A DNA stretch of 64,000 nucleotides from Luscinia megarhynchos. Its lineage: Eukaryota; Chordata; Aves; Passeriformes; Turdidae. Positions 1-14,200 of the stretch are shown piece after piece; the first letter of the stretch is position 1; every line of letters starts with the position of its first letter. The notes beneath the pieces were generated by a model. It was not told where the DNA came from. It was given only the letters and a program-made list of their open reading frames with translations, and searched no databases. The DNA lies in contig CM067576.1 of NCBI GenBank assembly GCA_034336665.1, positions 14,809,385 through 14,873,384 of the forward strand, given 5' to 3'. A program made the position numbers and the translations under genes.

Positions 1-3000
1 ACGGAATTTGTAAGATGTTCAGTTTTATATGTCAGTTAAAAGCAAAATAAATCAAGATTGTCTTATTTCAATCCACAGCTTCACCAAAGTAGCTTCATGA
101 GTTATTACATTGCCAGCTGCCAGATGGCCAATGACTTATCTGAGGGCTCAGATAATTTATCGACGATGACATTCATTCATTCCTATCACATTTTTATTTA
201 GGAACAACTTGTGGTTTTTCTGTCTTACTATTTTTCCTCCTGTGGAGTGAGTGAGGAAATGAAGAAATTTGAGATGTCTTCCTTGCTTTGCCTTGTCCTC
301 AGACAGGAACTCATGGGGGTATTTTGAGCTTCTCCTGGATGACAGTGCAGGATTCCTTAAAAGTACAATGGCTTTCCAGTTTTGAGTCATTAGGATGTCT
401 AGCTGAGAATATGGAAAACAAGATGAGCTGGGCCAGCTGGTCCAAAATTCAACAGCACATCATTCAGTGTGCATTGACAAGATCCCATATTTGCAGCTCA
501 CTAAGGAAAACATTCTTATTTGCAAGGACATTTACAGTGTCCAGGTAACCATGTCAAGGATGGAGGAGACAAAGAGGCTCTATCTGACAAGTGACCTTAT
601 TGTCACCTTCTGCCAACTTCCCCACTTTTCTTTCCCTAATTTCATAGCTCTTGTTGTTGAAAAAGTTTAATTCCTATGTATGGGACCAGCACAATTCTAC
701 AGATGACAGACACAATGGTGTAGTAAAAGATGGCAGTCTGGAAATTTTACATAGCTGACAATTTAAATCCTGGACTATGGATAAGCTTTGAAGACTTGTG
801 CACAGATGTGACAGAATTGTGACTTTAATTGCTTCAGAGTTTGCTCATATCTTAAAAATCCCACCCTACAGTAATAAACAGGAGTGAAATATTCTACCTG
901 AATACCCTGAGATACTGTGTTCCTTAACTGGAGGGTTTGAAACAGAAATAGGAATTATTTTCACAACGCTCTGAGGCAAGTCCAGCCTGCAGAAAGTGTA
1001 ATTCCATCATATCCTACATAATTTTTCTCTCTCTTTGCAATGTCCTTATTGCCTGAATAACTTGCCCAGCTTTACTGCATTCACACAATCTTCTTGCTGG
1101 AACTTGGGAGGCAAAGGAAGGCAAATGTAGAGTTTGGTAATGGTCTTTAAATTGCAGACAGTTTCTATTAACTGCTTGCTTTATGATACTTCTGGGTAAT
1201 TAATAATTCTTTTTCTCATTAAGAGGAGGAAGTGGGGAAAAAATGAAAACACTAAAATGGTATTATCAAGATTAAAAAAAAAATAAGACCAGTAACAAAA
1301 TTAAAAGGAAGACTGAAGAGTCAAGGGATAAGAGATAAGCCATATTAATGAGGAAGGTGAACCTGATTGGTTTAGAGCTATTATTTAGAGCTGGGAAGGT
1401 AGGAAAATTAGAAATAGATCCTATTTTTAGATCATTGCATAACAACCTCTATGAACAAAGTGATGCACTGGAAGTTACTTAGGAAGTCTAAGAATTTGAG
1501 GCACTTAAAGCTCTTAAAGCCTAGTAAAAGCATTTCAGAGCATGATCTCTTCCTGTTAAGGCAGAACCTGTCTTTTGATATGCACTACTTTGGACTTTGA
1601 GATTAAGATTTGACTCTAAGTCCCAAGTACTAACATAACATGGAAAAAAATTAACAACTGAGAAAGTAATTACCTGCAACATTCACTGGGGCTCCAGAAC
1701 CCTAATAAATTGTGTGTCTGAATGGGCTGCACTGTCTGTCAAAGGAAAAATGGGGTATTTTTAAGTGTAAATCCATATTAATGCAGATTAATCTGTTGAA
1801 ATCAATAGGAGCTAGACAACAGGCTGGGTTTTGGTGCCTGTGTGTTGCCTTTAGTCACCAGCAAGTCAGTAGCAGAGAATGTAGTTGAGATCAGGCTCCT
1901 CAAGGAATAAATTGATATCCTGACTGCCAGTTTCTTCCTCTGAATTCTAAACAGTGATACTGGAGGAAAGCAGCATGAAAGAAAGGTGCTACACAGTGTT
2001 AGTCAGAACAGACATGACCTCTAAATATTCAACTGTGGTGGTTTATTTATTTTAGAGCCTGTTATTTGCTTCTGTGGGGCTTGTCATTCCCTGGGACTCC
2101 TGTTGGGCTTGCACATGTGGTAGCAAGTGTAAGAAACCTGCTTATGCTCTAGAAAATTAAATCCTTACTTAGCACAATCGAGAACTGCATGAAAAGTGGA
2201 ATGGTTGAATATGATGAGCTCCATGGAATGTTTCATATCTTGCAAGAAAAATACAAGTACCCAGAAGAAGAATCCTGCAAGCTTGACTTAAATAGAAAAA
2301 GATAAGAGGGAAAAATGCACTGGGCTCTAAATTTTGTTTTTCTAAGGGCAGGGGGCATAAGTGTAAATTGTAGAGTATTCCATAGCAATATCACATCCCA
2401 TGTGACAGTACTGTGCCTAAGGTTAAGAGGCACATACCATTCTTCAGATATATGATTAATGGGAAATATTGATAATGGTGATCTGTCTACTATATAAAAG
2501 GGGAAAATATTAAAATAAAGTTATTCAAATGAATAAAGAAAAGTAAGCTTAAAAAATCAGCTCAGAATGATATATTAATGTACCATTCTGTTTAATTTGT
2601 ATTCTAGAATGGGTCTTAGAAAAGCACTCTGCCTGTTTTGGATATTTAGTGTAATATTTAATTTAAAGCTGTGATTGAATTCTGAGGAATCTAATAAGCA
2701 TTTAGCTTCATTTATTAATATCTAAAGATGCAGTATTCATCATCAGTGATTTTGATTAATGCTCCCCTTCAACAATGATATACAACAGTAAGATGACCTT
2801 GATAAGAGAACATTCCATGCTATTAAATAATAGACATCCAAAAGATTATTTTGATTTCTGTGTCTGCCTGATTCATTCATTCCTTTGGCAAAAGTTGTTT
2901 TTGATAGAATAAAGCCATGCATGCAATGAGACAATTCTTTAAATTTTAATTCATTCTTCTTCAACTTTTAAAATGAAGTTAACTTCCTTTGGGGGTCATC

Positions 3001-6000
3001 ATCACTAGATATTAAAGGTCACTTGCTGATGAATTGGTTTTTTCCAGTGACTGGCTTATACTTTGGAATTTTTCTTTTATTTTCCAGATAGTTCTCATAA
3101 TACATAAACATAAAGTTAAAATTATTAATTAAATATTACATATTTATGAGACAAGTTGCATAAGTGCTCCTCTAGGATACTTGGAATGTAATTATTCACT
3201 GAACTTAATGAAAAGACTTGGGGGAAAAATATTTTTACCTGTCACTTAACATGGAAATGATCCAAAGCAAGGGAAAAGTTCAACAAGACTGGGAAACAAG
3301 ACATATATTTTTATGGATAAGGATTTTATTTAATAAATAATGTTTAATAATACAGAACTTTAGAGAGAAAGCAATAAAGCATTGCAAAGGCAATATGGGG
3401 TTTTGGGGGCTATTAAAAGAAAGCAAGTGTTCCAATTTCAGTTGTCACTAGCACTGTAATGGAAAAAATATGGTAAAAAGTATTTTTTGACATGGTTTAC
3501 TTATGTTTTATTATTCTTTAGGTAGTATCTTGGTCTATTTTATCTTTTCATACAGAGTGTAGCTAATCCTTCTCATTTGGACTGGCTCACTGCTTTTCCA
3601 AAAATCTGGGTGATTTTTTTTTTTCTAATAGTCTTATTTACTGTGATTTCTTGATGAAAGAAGGTTTAGTAACAGCATGTCTGAAAACAAAACAAAAAAA
3701 AAGAGCAGCAGAATTGCTATTTCTTTGGCATTATCTGCAAAATGTGGTGTTTGATTCCTTTTGGGTTTGAGAAATTATTGCAATGTGAGCAAGCACATTC
3801 TTGTGTGGACCTGAGGCTACTCAGGGAATCATCTGGGCAAAGTCAGGCTGCTGAACAGAAGTTGTCACTGCACCAGCAGAAGGTGTGCATGTCAAAAACA
3901 CTTCCAGCACCACACATCCAGAAAACACTTGGGCATTATAGTTTAGATGTTAGTTGGAAAATATCTGATGCAGGTGGTCGAAACCAATCACTTCTATGTT
4001 TTATGAGAGGTTTGACTGTAAAAAAAGCTCTTAAAAATAAGTGTTATGATTGCTTTTTCTCTACGTTGTTTTTTGGTTTTTTTAGATATAGATAATATGC
4101 AGAAAGTAGAGATACCTGCCATAAAAGAAAAACTCTATGACCAATGTTTAATTATGGCAAAATGAAGCTCCTATTACACGGAAAGAAACACACTGACTGA
4201 ACTAATAGAAGTCACGAGTGCATGCTCACATTTTAAAGATTAAGTAACTTCATTACAGGTTTTTAGAGGCAATTCTGTCCTTGTTGCCTTGGTTTATATA
4301 TTATGGGGGCTTTTTTGTACTTAAACCTGATCTGATATAAAAGTAAAACCAGCTTTGTTTCATGTGCTGAAAATATTTGAAACTATTTTCAAAATACTCT
4401 TTCAAATATCTTTTATATCCTAATTTTCTCTACTGTTTGTAATCTACTGTGACTTCTGCTCCTCCAACTTCATATGGAGGCACTCAGAATATATCCAAAT
4501 GCCTAGTGTCCCTCACCCTTGGGAGGTAGAGGCTGTTCAGGTCAGGATGCTCTTTTATAGCAAGTCTTGGCTCAGGAATGAATGTCCAGTTGGGTAATAA
4601 TGGATAACAAAGTCCTCTGAAATTACTTTAAAATATTTTCTCTTTAAACTTTAAAAAGCTTAAGAGCAAAATAGTGAAGCTTTAACATCAAAATAGTAAA
4701 TCAAAGACTGCTTAGAAAGGAAAATCATGTTGGAGAATTCCTTAGCTCGTGGTTGAAAACAGAATAGCCAAACATTTTTGCTAAAGAGAAGGGAAATAGA
4801 AAATTATCATAATTAGACTTATGATATTACTTCAGTAATTTAGCAGCACAATTTAACACAAAGTAAGCAAAATTTTACTTCTGAGTTTTACAGGTGATTG
4901 ACTTTCCATGATTGGTTTGAAATAGATTTTGTTATGGCTATAAGAATAGTGATTTCTAGTTTTATCGACCTTTGCAGATTTTGTGAAATACATTATATTG
5001 CAAATACTTTTTCTTCTACTTGAAAAAAATTACAGAAAAAAAAAAGAAAAGCAGGACTGCTCTAGATTCAGGAATCCCTTGAACTCTAATGCCTGTAAAC
5101 AGTCTAGCACTGTGCTGTGGCTGTTATGCTGACTGCCCTGAAGCCACCCAATTTTATGAACGTTGAAGTCACTCTGTAATTTTACTGTCACTCTTAATGT
5201 AAACACCATGGGTGAGATTTCCTTTCAAACCAACAGCCTTCCTGCTCTTGTTCCTATAATTGCATGCACTTTCAAATATATCTTATTTGAGTGTAGGGAT
5301 CTCACCAAGACGTGCTTAGAGTCCAGCTTTTTCACTGCAATGGGCTCTGAAGTTGGACATGTATGAGATTTTTCTCTATCATAACTTTAATACTTACAAA
5401 ACTAAAATAATTTCCTGTACATCACAAACTAACCATCCTTTTAAAGAAAATCTGAGAAAAAAGCAAACTTGGAAAATTTATCTTCTGATGAGTAGGTAAT
5501 TTTTAAATTTTTAAAATTCTGTAGATTTGGAAACTATAGTTGTTGAGAACTTGGTTTCCATATAATGCTAATCATGGCTGTCTTCAAAATCTGTGGAACT
5601 GCACCTCTTTTCTTTTTTGACTGCTGCCTGCTCATGTTTTTGCTACAACTCCTAATTTCTTTCTCTGTATCCATATGGTTTTTTCTGGACACTGCAGTAA
5701 GATTTATGTCTCCAAGCTACATAGTGTCATGGAATTGCACTTTCTAAAGCTTTGTGTTGCTGCCAGAGTCAAGTTTAGGACGAGGGACATTCAAAATAAT
5801 ATAGGCAGGGTCAGCAAATTCCTACTGATCCATTACTGGTGCCTAAGTGGCCATAGCAGATGCAACTCAGCTGCATCTGATCTGATCCCATTCATCTCTT
5901 TTAGGTTTTTAAAGGATTATGTTTCACCACTAGAACACTTAAAACTCCTTTTGCAAAATTATCTCAGTGTCTGGAGGTCTCTATGTTCATGTGCAAGAGT

Positions 6001-7760
6001 GAGATCAGCATCTTTCAACTTAAATAGGATTGCTCTAAGATTGTAACAAATGGGATTTCTGGGAGATTTCAGGTATTTGTGTGGTTTTAAATACTTTTTC
6101 TTTATTTGTGTTTTCATATTTTTTTTACAATGGGATTCAATTGTTCATAAGAATTTCTTGAAGTATTATTGGTTTCTCTTTTATTTTAGCTTAACTTGGC
6201 AATTGAATTTATCAACCTTGTTTTTGAAGGAAAAAAAAAAAAGACCTCTTAGCCTGTCAAAATGTTTTTCAAGGGATTAAGTGTTCCAGCAGACTTTCAT
6301 GAAAACCAGTTTTTCAGTTGTCATCTAATTCGACTAATGAAACCTTTCTCCCAAATGCTGAGGTTGTCATATGGGATGTTTGGGTTTTTTTAAGGAATGT
6401 GAAATCATTATGTATGAGTATATGTTAGTACCCTCTGTGAATATCCCTTTGGTTGAAGAGAATTGTTGTTTGTTTTTTTCTTGAAAGCCTGGCCTGCCAT
6501 TGCCATTCCCATTTCATTTGCAATGTTATGTCCCTTGGGCAATGTCCCTTGACTTCTACTTGAAGACAAACTTAATAGAATAATCAGACAATTATTTCTT
6601 ATAAATGTTTATGATTAGTGAAATGTTTCAAAATAATTAGTTTGAAGGTTTTTGTGTATTTCTCATGTACACTTATATAGGTATAAAGTAGTTTGTACAC
6701 ACATCTACAAGAATAAATGTTGATACTGTGAATGTTCACACAGGGACTGATGATGCATCTTACATCACTGATTTCTGTAAAAGAACAGCATAAAATGTTT
6801 AGTCACAAAAGAAGGTCAAGTGAAAGCCTTTAATTAGATTTTTGCAGAAATGGGATGATCTGCCTTGGAATTAGTGACATTCAATAATAGAGAGTGTGGA
6901 AAAATTAAGTCACTTGGTAGGATGCAACTCGTCTTATAGCCAGCATAAGTAAGCATCCCAGTAGTTTAGTAAAGCAATGTTAGAGAAAAATTTCTGGTTT
7001 TCCATGTACTAAAAATGTATTCTGCTATTTGTAATTGTCCTCTTCTCTTGACCTTTGATCTGCTTCCACTCATTTCCTCAAAATGTTTTTCACATTTCCC
7101 AGAACTTTTGCTATTTCATTTTCTAGCTTCATGCCAGATTTATGGAGGTTTTTATTTACAAGCATAGATGTTTCAACCCACCTCTAGAATGACAGTGTGA
7201 CATGATTACACCTGCTCGATGGAAAATCATGGCATGTTTTTCTGACTTGTCCTCACACACAACTTTCTCTTTCAACAAAAACATACATGTTTTCCTTTTG
7301 CTGTCTTCTTTCTCAAAGACAGCAGCTCTTTGATTTCTCTCCTGTGCATCACTGTTTTGCTCAGGCTTTTATCAAGGCATTTGCATTTAGGTTGTTATGA
7401 TTATCATGAACCAAGATCTATATATAACATTGACTGGGGTCGTTGCTGGAGACAGATGCAGCACAATCCTCTGTGATCCATGTGACAAAAGCTGTATTGT
7501 TCTGCATTCTCCTTAAATAGAGGATCTGAATTTCCTGGGCACACACATGTGATTGGTTATGGTCCCAGTCACTCATTTCTTTGGCCAAAGATACATCTGC
7601 ACTTATGGTTCAATAGATTGGCTGGGATTCTCTGTATTCAAAGTCCATCCTATATTTCACTCAGGGACCTGCCTGCTTACAGGTTGGTTGAGTTTCAGGC
7701 TGCAGCTTTTAGACCAGGGGCAATATGCAATATGACATTTATAAGATAGGCTTTCATATC
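1..7760. other. Intergenic AT-rich DNA, no gene recognised
   Basis: Open frames on both strands are at most 123 codons, show no recognisable domain and overlap each other as expected by chance. No element is identified with confidence. Bases about 7430-7760, just before the LTR-like segment, are less AT-rich with CCAAT-like ATTGGTT and could belong to the same old insertion. Confidence 0.6.
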
Positions 7761-8235
7761 TGTAGAGAATCACGCTGGCTGGGGCCAGGAGTCAGCAGGT
7801 CTTCACCCCTAACAAACCAGGCATTAACTTAAAGCCCAGAGAAACATTTACCAAAGTCAGGGCAAGCCTGAGATTTCCTCCCAGAAGTCTTTGAGGTTGT
7901 TATGCTAAGTAGTCCCAGTTCTCTCCCGATTGGTTATTTACCACATTGTTTTACATATTCCTAGTTTTACATATACAAAAATCCTAATTTTGCATATTCC
8001 TAATCCTAATTCCGTTTGTGATTGGTCTCTTACCCTCAGCCCCTCCCCAGACCTAGTTTATATATTGCTGTGTCTACCCCATGTCCTGGTCTTTGGAGCT
8101 TGTCCCGAGGCTGCACTTGTTTTCTGGGCACCGTCCCTGTTTTGTTTTCAATTAAAGTGTTTCTTTGTGGGGCAACTCCAATGTTCCTGCTGCTTTATTA
8201 TTGCCACCCTTACTCTGAATTCAGGGAACCTTAGA
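7761..8235 (+). mobile_element. LTR-like retroelement fragment (boundaries approximate)
   Basis: The segment opens with TGTAGAGAATCACG. It contains GATTGGTT (CCAAT-type) motifs, a TATA-like TTTATATATT at about 8058-8067, and an ATTAAA polyadenylation hexamer at 8151-8156 followed by a GT-rich stretch. That order and spacing (U3, R, U5) is typical of a retroviral LTR on the plus strand. No clear target-site duplication was found, so the right end is uncertain and the family (ERVK or ERV1-like) is a guess. No coding part of a provirus is seen. Confidence 0.5.
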
Positions 8236-11200
8236 GGTTTGTTGCACCCATCTCACTGCAAGGCTTACTTATGCAATTAGTAAGGCTTTTCTCCAGTCTT
8301 TGCTTCTGGCATCTAGCTGCTGGCCTAAAATATGGAGTAATCCAGAATACCACTGTGAAAAATAATTTGCTTCACAAATGTTTTTCTTTACCCTATTACT
8401 TTATTGATGTGCCTTTCCCTCCCTCTTTCATCAAACACAAGCTACTTATCTCTATTTTCATTTTACAGTCAACTTTTCCATAAGCAATCAGTCAGAACCA
8501 AGTGATCAGTCATCACATCCTGCACCTGTGATGTCAGTCTCTAATCTACTCTCTAATCAAGCAAAGAAATGCTCTATTGATTGTTGGGTGTGATCATATT
8601 TTCCCAAGTACTTCAGGCAGACCTTTCTGGGGATCTCATGCCTCTAAGCCCAGATTTTTGTTTGCATGATTTTTCAAATTCTTTCATATAATGGTGGTGA
8701 CAGACTTATCTGCCATATATCCATTTTTAAATTTTACCAGATCAACTCTGAGGTATGAAAACTCTTATAGAGTAAACTGTCATGGCTAAATAGTCTGAAT
8801 TTACTTCAGAAAATGGTTAACAGGAACACAATTATGGTTTTCTAAAACACTATGACTACTGATGAGCTTGCAGGGTAATATTATCTCATTGTTAGTTTGT
8901 CTTCCAGCATTTCACACTCAGACCCACTGAAATACGATGCACAGTTATGTCAACTGTTTTAAAATTATGTTTCAGAAGATTATCTTTAACCATCTCCACT
9001 TTTGCTCTTTGAGACAGGAATTGTCCTAATATTTCCAGATAGTTGTGAAATTGTTTTACACTAAGCCTTTGTGGAGGTTCTCAGGACACCACATTTTTTC
9101 ATTCTCTTTCAAAAGCTTTTAATTGTTGAGAGGCAGCAGTGGATCACTATCCTCTTCATTTTGGAGGGTTTTAGTAAATCAAAGCACTGCTATGCAAATG
9201 CCCCTATGACTGGAGCTTTTATTCAGTAGTACTTGACAATGGCACTCCATAAACTATTCACCAAGAGTCACAGCCCTGATGGCAGAAATGTTCTTTAAGC
9301 TTGACTCACAGGATACAATCTCTCTCTAGATTTTTCTTTGTGAAGTGTTTATTTAACTAATGAAAACAGTTTCTCTGAAAAATATCAAGCATAAAATTAC
9401 TCTGGGTTTTCAGGAGAACAGTATTGAGTCAATGAGAAAAACAGCACCTAGCTGATTCCTTTTCTTCATAACTTGTCATATAAGAAATGATGTTCAGATT
9501 ACTGAATTATATTAATTATATGTCTAGCTGATATTTTTGGAGTTTTTAAAATGAATGGGACATTGGAAAGCTAAAATTAACATTGTTGTTGTTTATTTAT
9601 ATTAGATAACAAAAACTTATGACACAGCTACATTTAAAATTTGCTTTGAACCAACAGGAGTAAATTAATTCACTAGAAGGGCTAGAGTTTAAATCATTCT
9701 TTATCCTTGTTAGCCTAAAAGCTGTTGCCCTTTGGAAAGGATTTAGTTTTATTGTTTTTCAAGTGTTGGTATGTATTCTGCAGGGTTGTTTATGGGTATT
9801 GGAGATAAACTATGAAAACACTTGCCTTTGAAATTAGACCTTCAGTATTGCAGACTTTGTTTTTACAAATTCCTTGAGGTAAATGTCACTTTCTCTTTAG
9901 TCTGTAGAAGATGAAGAAATGCATTTAAAATGTCTTTTCAAATGGTGCAAATATAATAATAAAAAAAACAACCAAAAACCATCATTTACTTACTATATAC
10001 CCATATGTCTATCAGAAAAAAAGAACAATATAGTCAGAGATCGTGAGAAGTTGTTGACACAAATTTTGCCCTCCATCATATTCCTTTTTGAGTTAAAGCA
10101 TTGAAATTTATGAGATCTGTGGAGGTTTCACATAACACAGCAGATGGCAGGAGCTGAAGAGGGTGAAAACTTATCTAATTTTTCCTTCCCTAGCATGTAG
10201 CTCTTTCCCAGTAACTGTGTAAGATGTCATTTTGAGGTAGTGTGGAAGGCCTGGTGGCAAGAATAAAGGTATACCTTTCTGCATTGCACAGAGAGAAGGA
10301 TTTTATGTGATTTTATCATCCCAAGGTGATATTGTAAAATGTCTAAGCCAATAACTTCTGAGAAGAAAATGTCTAGAGCGTGTAGCTTTAAGAGATTGTC
10401 CATTCATAAGCTGGCAGTTTTCTTCTTTATCAGATTATACTTTTGCAATTAGTGAGAAATAAAAATAATACTAGAAATCTGCAGAATTATAACAGAAAAG
10501 GGTTGTGCAAATGGATCAGATATTACCAACAGGAACCACTCACATAAAGGCTACTGCTAAATCAAATTTAACTCTCAGTTTTCCTTACTTATGCAGCATT
10601 CTACTAATCTAGTTGAGGTCCATGTTTCAGTATTTATGATGTGGAAAGAGAATCCTGATCGTGAGACTGAAATTAAACTGTCTCTTGCCTTGAAGAGAAA
10701 AATAAAAGCTTGAGTAGTTAGACTTATATAACACTTTCCAGTACTGACAAATGTTTATTTCACACTATTCTTCCTTACTATTGATCCTTATTTTGACAAA
10801 CTTAAAATGTAAGCTTCTTCAAATGAGATACTTTGAAAAAACAAGCACTAGCTGAAACATCCTCTTTATTAAATATTTTCATCAGACTGACAGGTTTATG
10901 ACGTGCTGTATCTTACCTTTCTCCAAAAAGTTATTTTACTGAAAAAGCTAAATTGTTCATTTCTGTCAAGTGGAGTTACATAAAAAGAACCATTATGTCA
11001 TTGAATGTAAGCACAGCCAAAGCTAAAATTTTTATGAAAATTGCTTTTAAAACATTAAATCAAATTTACCTTTAAGTTCACTTTCATCTAGAGATTTTCT
11101 AGACTGGACTCAGGAAGAGGTTTACACCTCTCTGATAATATATTTAATAGCATGTAAGCATGTGGTTTGACATTTACGTATCTCTTATCTCCCATCCTTT

Positions 11201-14200
11201 CTCCTTTGATTTACACACAGTTCTGCATCTGAAGCAACTTACAGTAGGTGCTCAGTAGCTGAATATTTTGTGGGGGGAAGTGTTTGCTTCTTCAAGAAGT
11301 GTCAGTCAAATAAGTAGAAACACACGCCCATGGTAGCAGTACCCATTATTTAACAATTCAAGTCTGCTGAAGTCAGTAGTGCTGAAATAATCATTTTCAG
11401 AACTGAGTGTTGTCTCATCAACCCATCAACATGCAGAGATCCTGTGTGCTGTTGTTAGTGTGCAGAAATTAGAGTTTTGCACATTTGTTCCTTGTCTTCG
11501 TTTGGTAGGAGCTGGATGAATTCCATTTCATCTCTCAGAACCACCTTTAGAATATTGTCCATTGAGCTTTGCCAGTTCAGTGCCATCAAGAAGCACAACA
11601 GAATTAGCAAATATACCAGAAATGGGACCATACAGTGTCATAGTACCTGCAGCAATGCCAGAATGTCTTGCTACTTTCCTGTGAGGACATATTTTCACTG
11701 TTGTCATGCAAAGGGTGTGCTTTATCAGTGACTGTTTCTGTATTTCATGATTTAGCATTTATCTATGTTTCCAGAACATACATAAATTTATATAAATAGC
11801 TACATTGTGGGAACATCTGAAGGTGTGCATATGCCCTGAAAAACAAAAATATTAGTGTTACTTTTTGTTATAGTGGGTTTTTGCTTTTTACTGGCCAGTC
11901 TACTGACTGCAGGTAATATTAGTGAAAGCTGTATGGCTGAAGTCATACATCTTGCCATGCATTCTCTCCAATTTTTAAACCGTGTTAGGTCCCTTCATAC
12001 TGGGTGATGATCAGTTTGGATGGTACTAGATAAACCTGAATCCCATCCAGGCCAAATACTGCAAGAGCTCCTCCTAATGGAGCTAACAGAGGAAGAAAAG
12101 ATGAGAGAAGAAAAAAGAGAAAATAAAAGAAAGGGGGTGGGGGGTGGAGGGTGGGGGTTGAGAGGGGAGAAAAAGAAAAAAGAGGGAAAAAAAAATGTTG
12201 GAAAAGGAATATGGGAAAATTTTCCTTCATTAGCTCCTCTGTGTTTCCTAGTTTGAATAGTCTTGCCATGTTACTGAAAGGCTTTGGTATACCTTTGAGA
12301 CAATGTTTGGAATGTTTCAGAGACAGGTATGCATTTCTTCAGTAGACTATTTCACAGTGAAATCCGTGCTTAGATACTGGAAAAAAGTGCTCTAATACAC
12401 TTCAGGTGCGTGCAAAGCCGGTGCATTTTTCTTTTGAGGGAGTGTCTCTGGAAACAGAGTGCCATACTAAGCTGATCACAAATGAATCCTTTCTCTGCCT
12501 GCATTAACATGCAGGAACTTGTGTGCAAAGCTGCTCTTTTTGCCAAGTCCAATCTGTATGCAGGGAGCATTTTCACAATGAAAAGATGGCTGGACTAAAT
12601 TGAATGCTTGGCTTATAATAGAGACTTCTATATTCTAATCCTATAGATCCCAGTGCTTTTTCACTTTAGCTGAATGTGTGCCTCACTGGTCTGAGTAAGG
12701 AGGACAACAGAATCTTAATCTAAGATGACAAAATGCTCTCCACAAATATGGAGAACGTGTTTTAATTAAAGCTGTTGTCAGTATAAAGAGGCTGGCTGGG
12801 TACAACAGCCTGGAGCAGGTTGATAGGGAGAGACTGTTGGGCTTTTATTCTATTTCTTTGTTTTATTTCTTTTTAATATAGAGCAGTCACCTTGAAACAA
12901 ATTGGAAATAATCACATGTTGTTAAAATAAATATTTATTATAATCTAATGTATTGAGTGATTTCTACAAGCTGTGACTAAAGACTCATATTTTGTGCAAA
13001 AGTGTGGTCAAGTTTTAGTGCCATTTGAATCAGTGGGACTACATTTGGCAAGGAAGCAGACAGCAGCTATGGCAAAAGCAGTTTTCTATCACAATGTTAT
13101 TGCTGAGCACTTCAATCACATGTGTAAATAAGATCTCTCTGGTGACTGATGTTTCACATCCAGCTGTGATTCTCTCTGAGGGGCTATTTAACAGATGGAC
13201 ACCATCACAAGCCTGCTCATACCTGATGTCTTTCTGCTGACAGCTGGACCAAAGAGCCGTGTATGGGTATATATTGAGTTTTCTTCACCCATTCAGAATC
13301 CTGTGATGTATACCATTATTTAGGTAATCACTATCTAATTTTCACAGTGAGAGAAGTGCAAGGCAAAAAAGCAGGTTTAACACAAGCCAAATCTGTTCAC
13401 TAACTTCTTCCATGAGTGTTTTTAATTTCCGGGCCAAAATGTGTACATATGTTTGGTTCTTACATATTCCAGCAGAGTGGCTGTGATAAATAAAAATGGC
13501 ATATGTTCCCAACGTCAGAGTTTGAAGACAGCTGGTGATTTTGAGCTAAATCACAGTAGGCCCAATTCTATTTTCAGTTTTGTTTGAAATCCAGAGCGCT
13601 GACTGAGCTACAGCAGTGTATGAGGCTCTCTAATGGTCTAATATTTAAATAAATAAATTAGAGGACAATGTGAGAAAGGGACTAAATCCAGACTAGGCAG
13701 ACTACAGCATTGCATTTGAGTCTTTGTGTCTTCATCTGCATTTGAGTATTGCATCTTCACAATTTGAGTCAGAAATCGAGTTAAAGGGTAATCATGAAAT
13801 ATAATTTTTTCTGCATTGAATAGGCATTAAATAATATGCTTTCCTGGATATTTATTCATACCAAATTTTAGATCTTGCAACTTGTTATATCTCATACCTG
13901 CTGTCTATAAAGAGAGATTCTTCATTCTTCAATCTCCATTCATGGAGAGAGGGTCTTAGAGTAGAATTATTTAATTATCTCAATTTGAAAACTATATAAT
14001 CTTCTTCTTTAGTCATTTTAGGAGAAGGCCACTTCCAACAGTCAGGATACATTCGTGTCATTCTGTTTACACAGTCAATATGTTCAAGGTAGCTAGATGA
14101 TGAACTTAAATATTTACTTTTATTCAGGATAATTATGGTGCATAAATCATTCACTAAATAATTTTAAATGAGCAAATTTGCATAACTTAGATGTCAGTTC

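Noticed and set aside
3742..4095. 117-codon open frame
   Set aside because: No recognisable domain, and the C-terminal part runs through T-rich sequence. Treated as chance.
5675..6046. 123-codon open frame
   Set aside because: No recognisable motif, overlaps another frame, and lies in AT-rich intergenic DNA.
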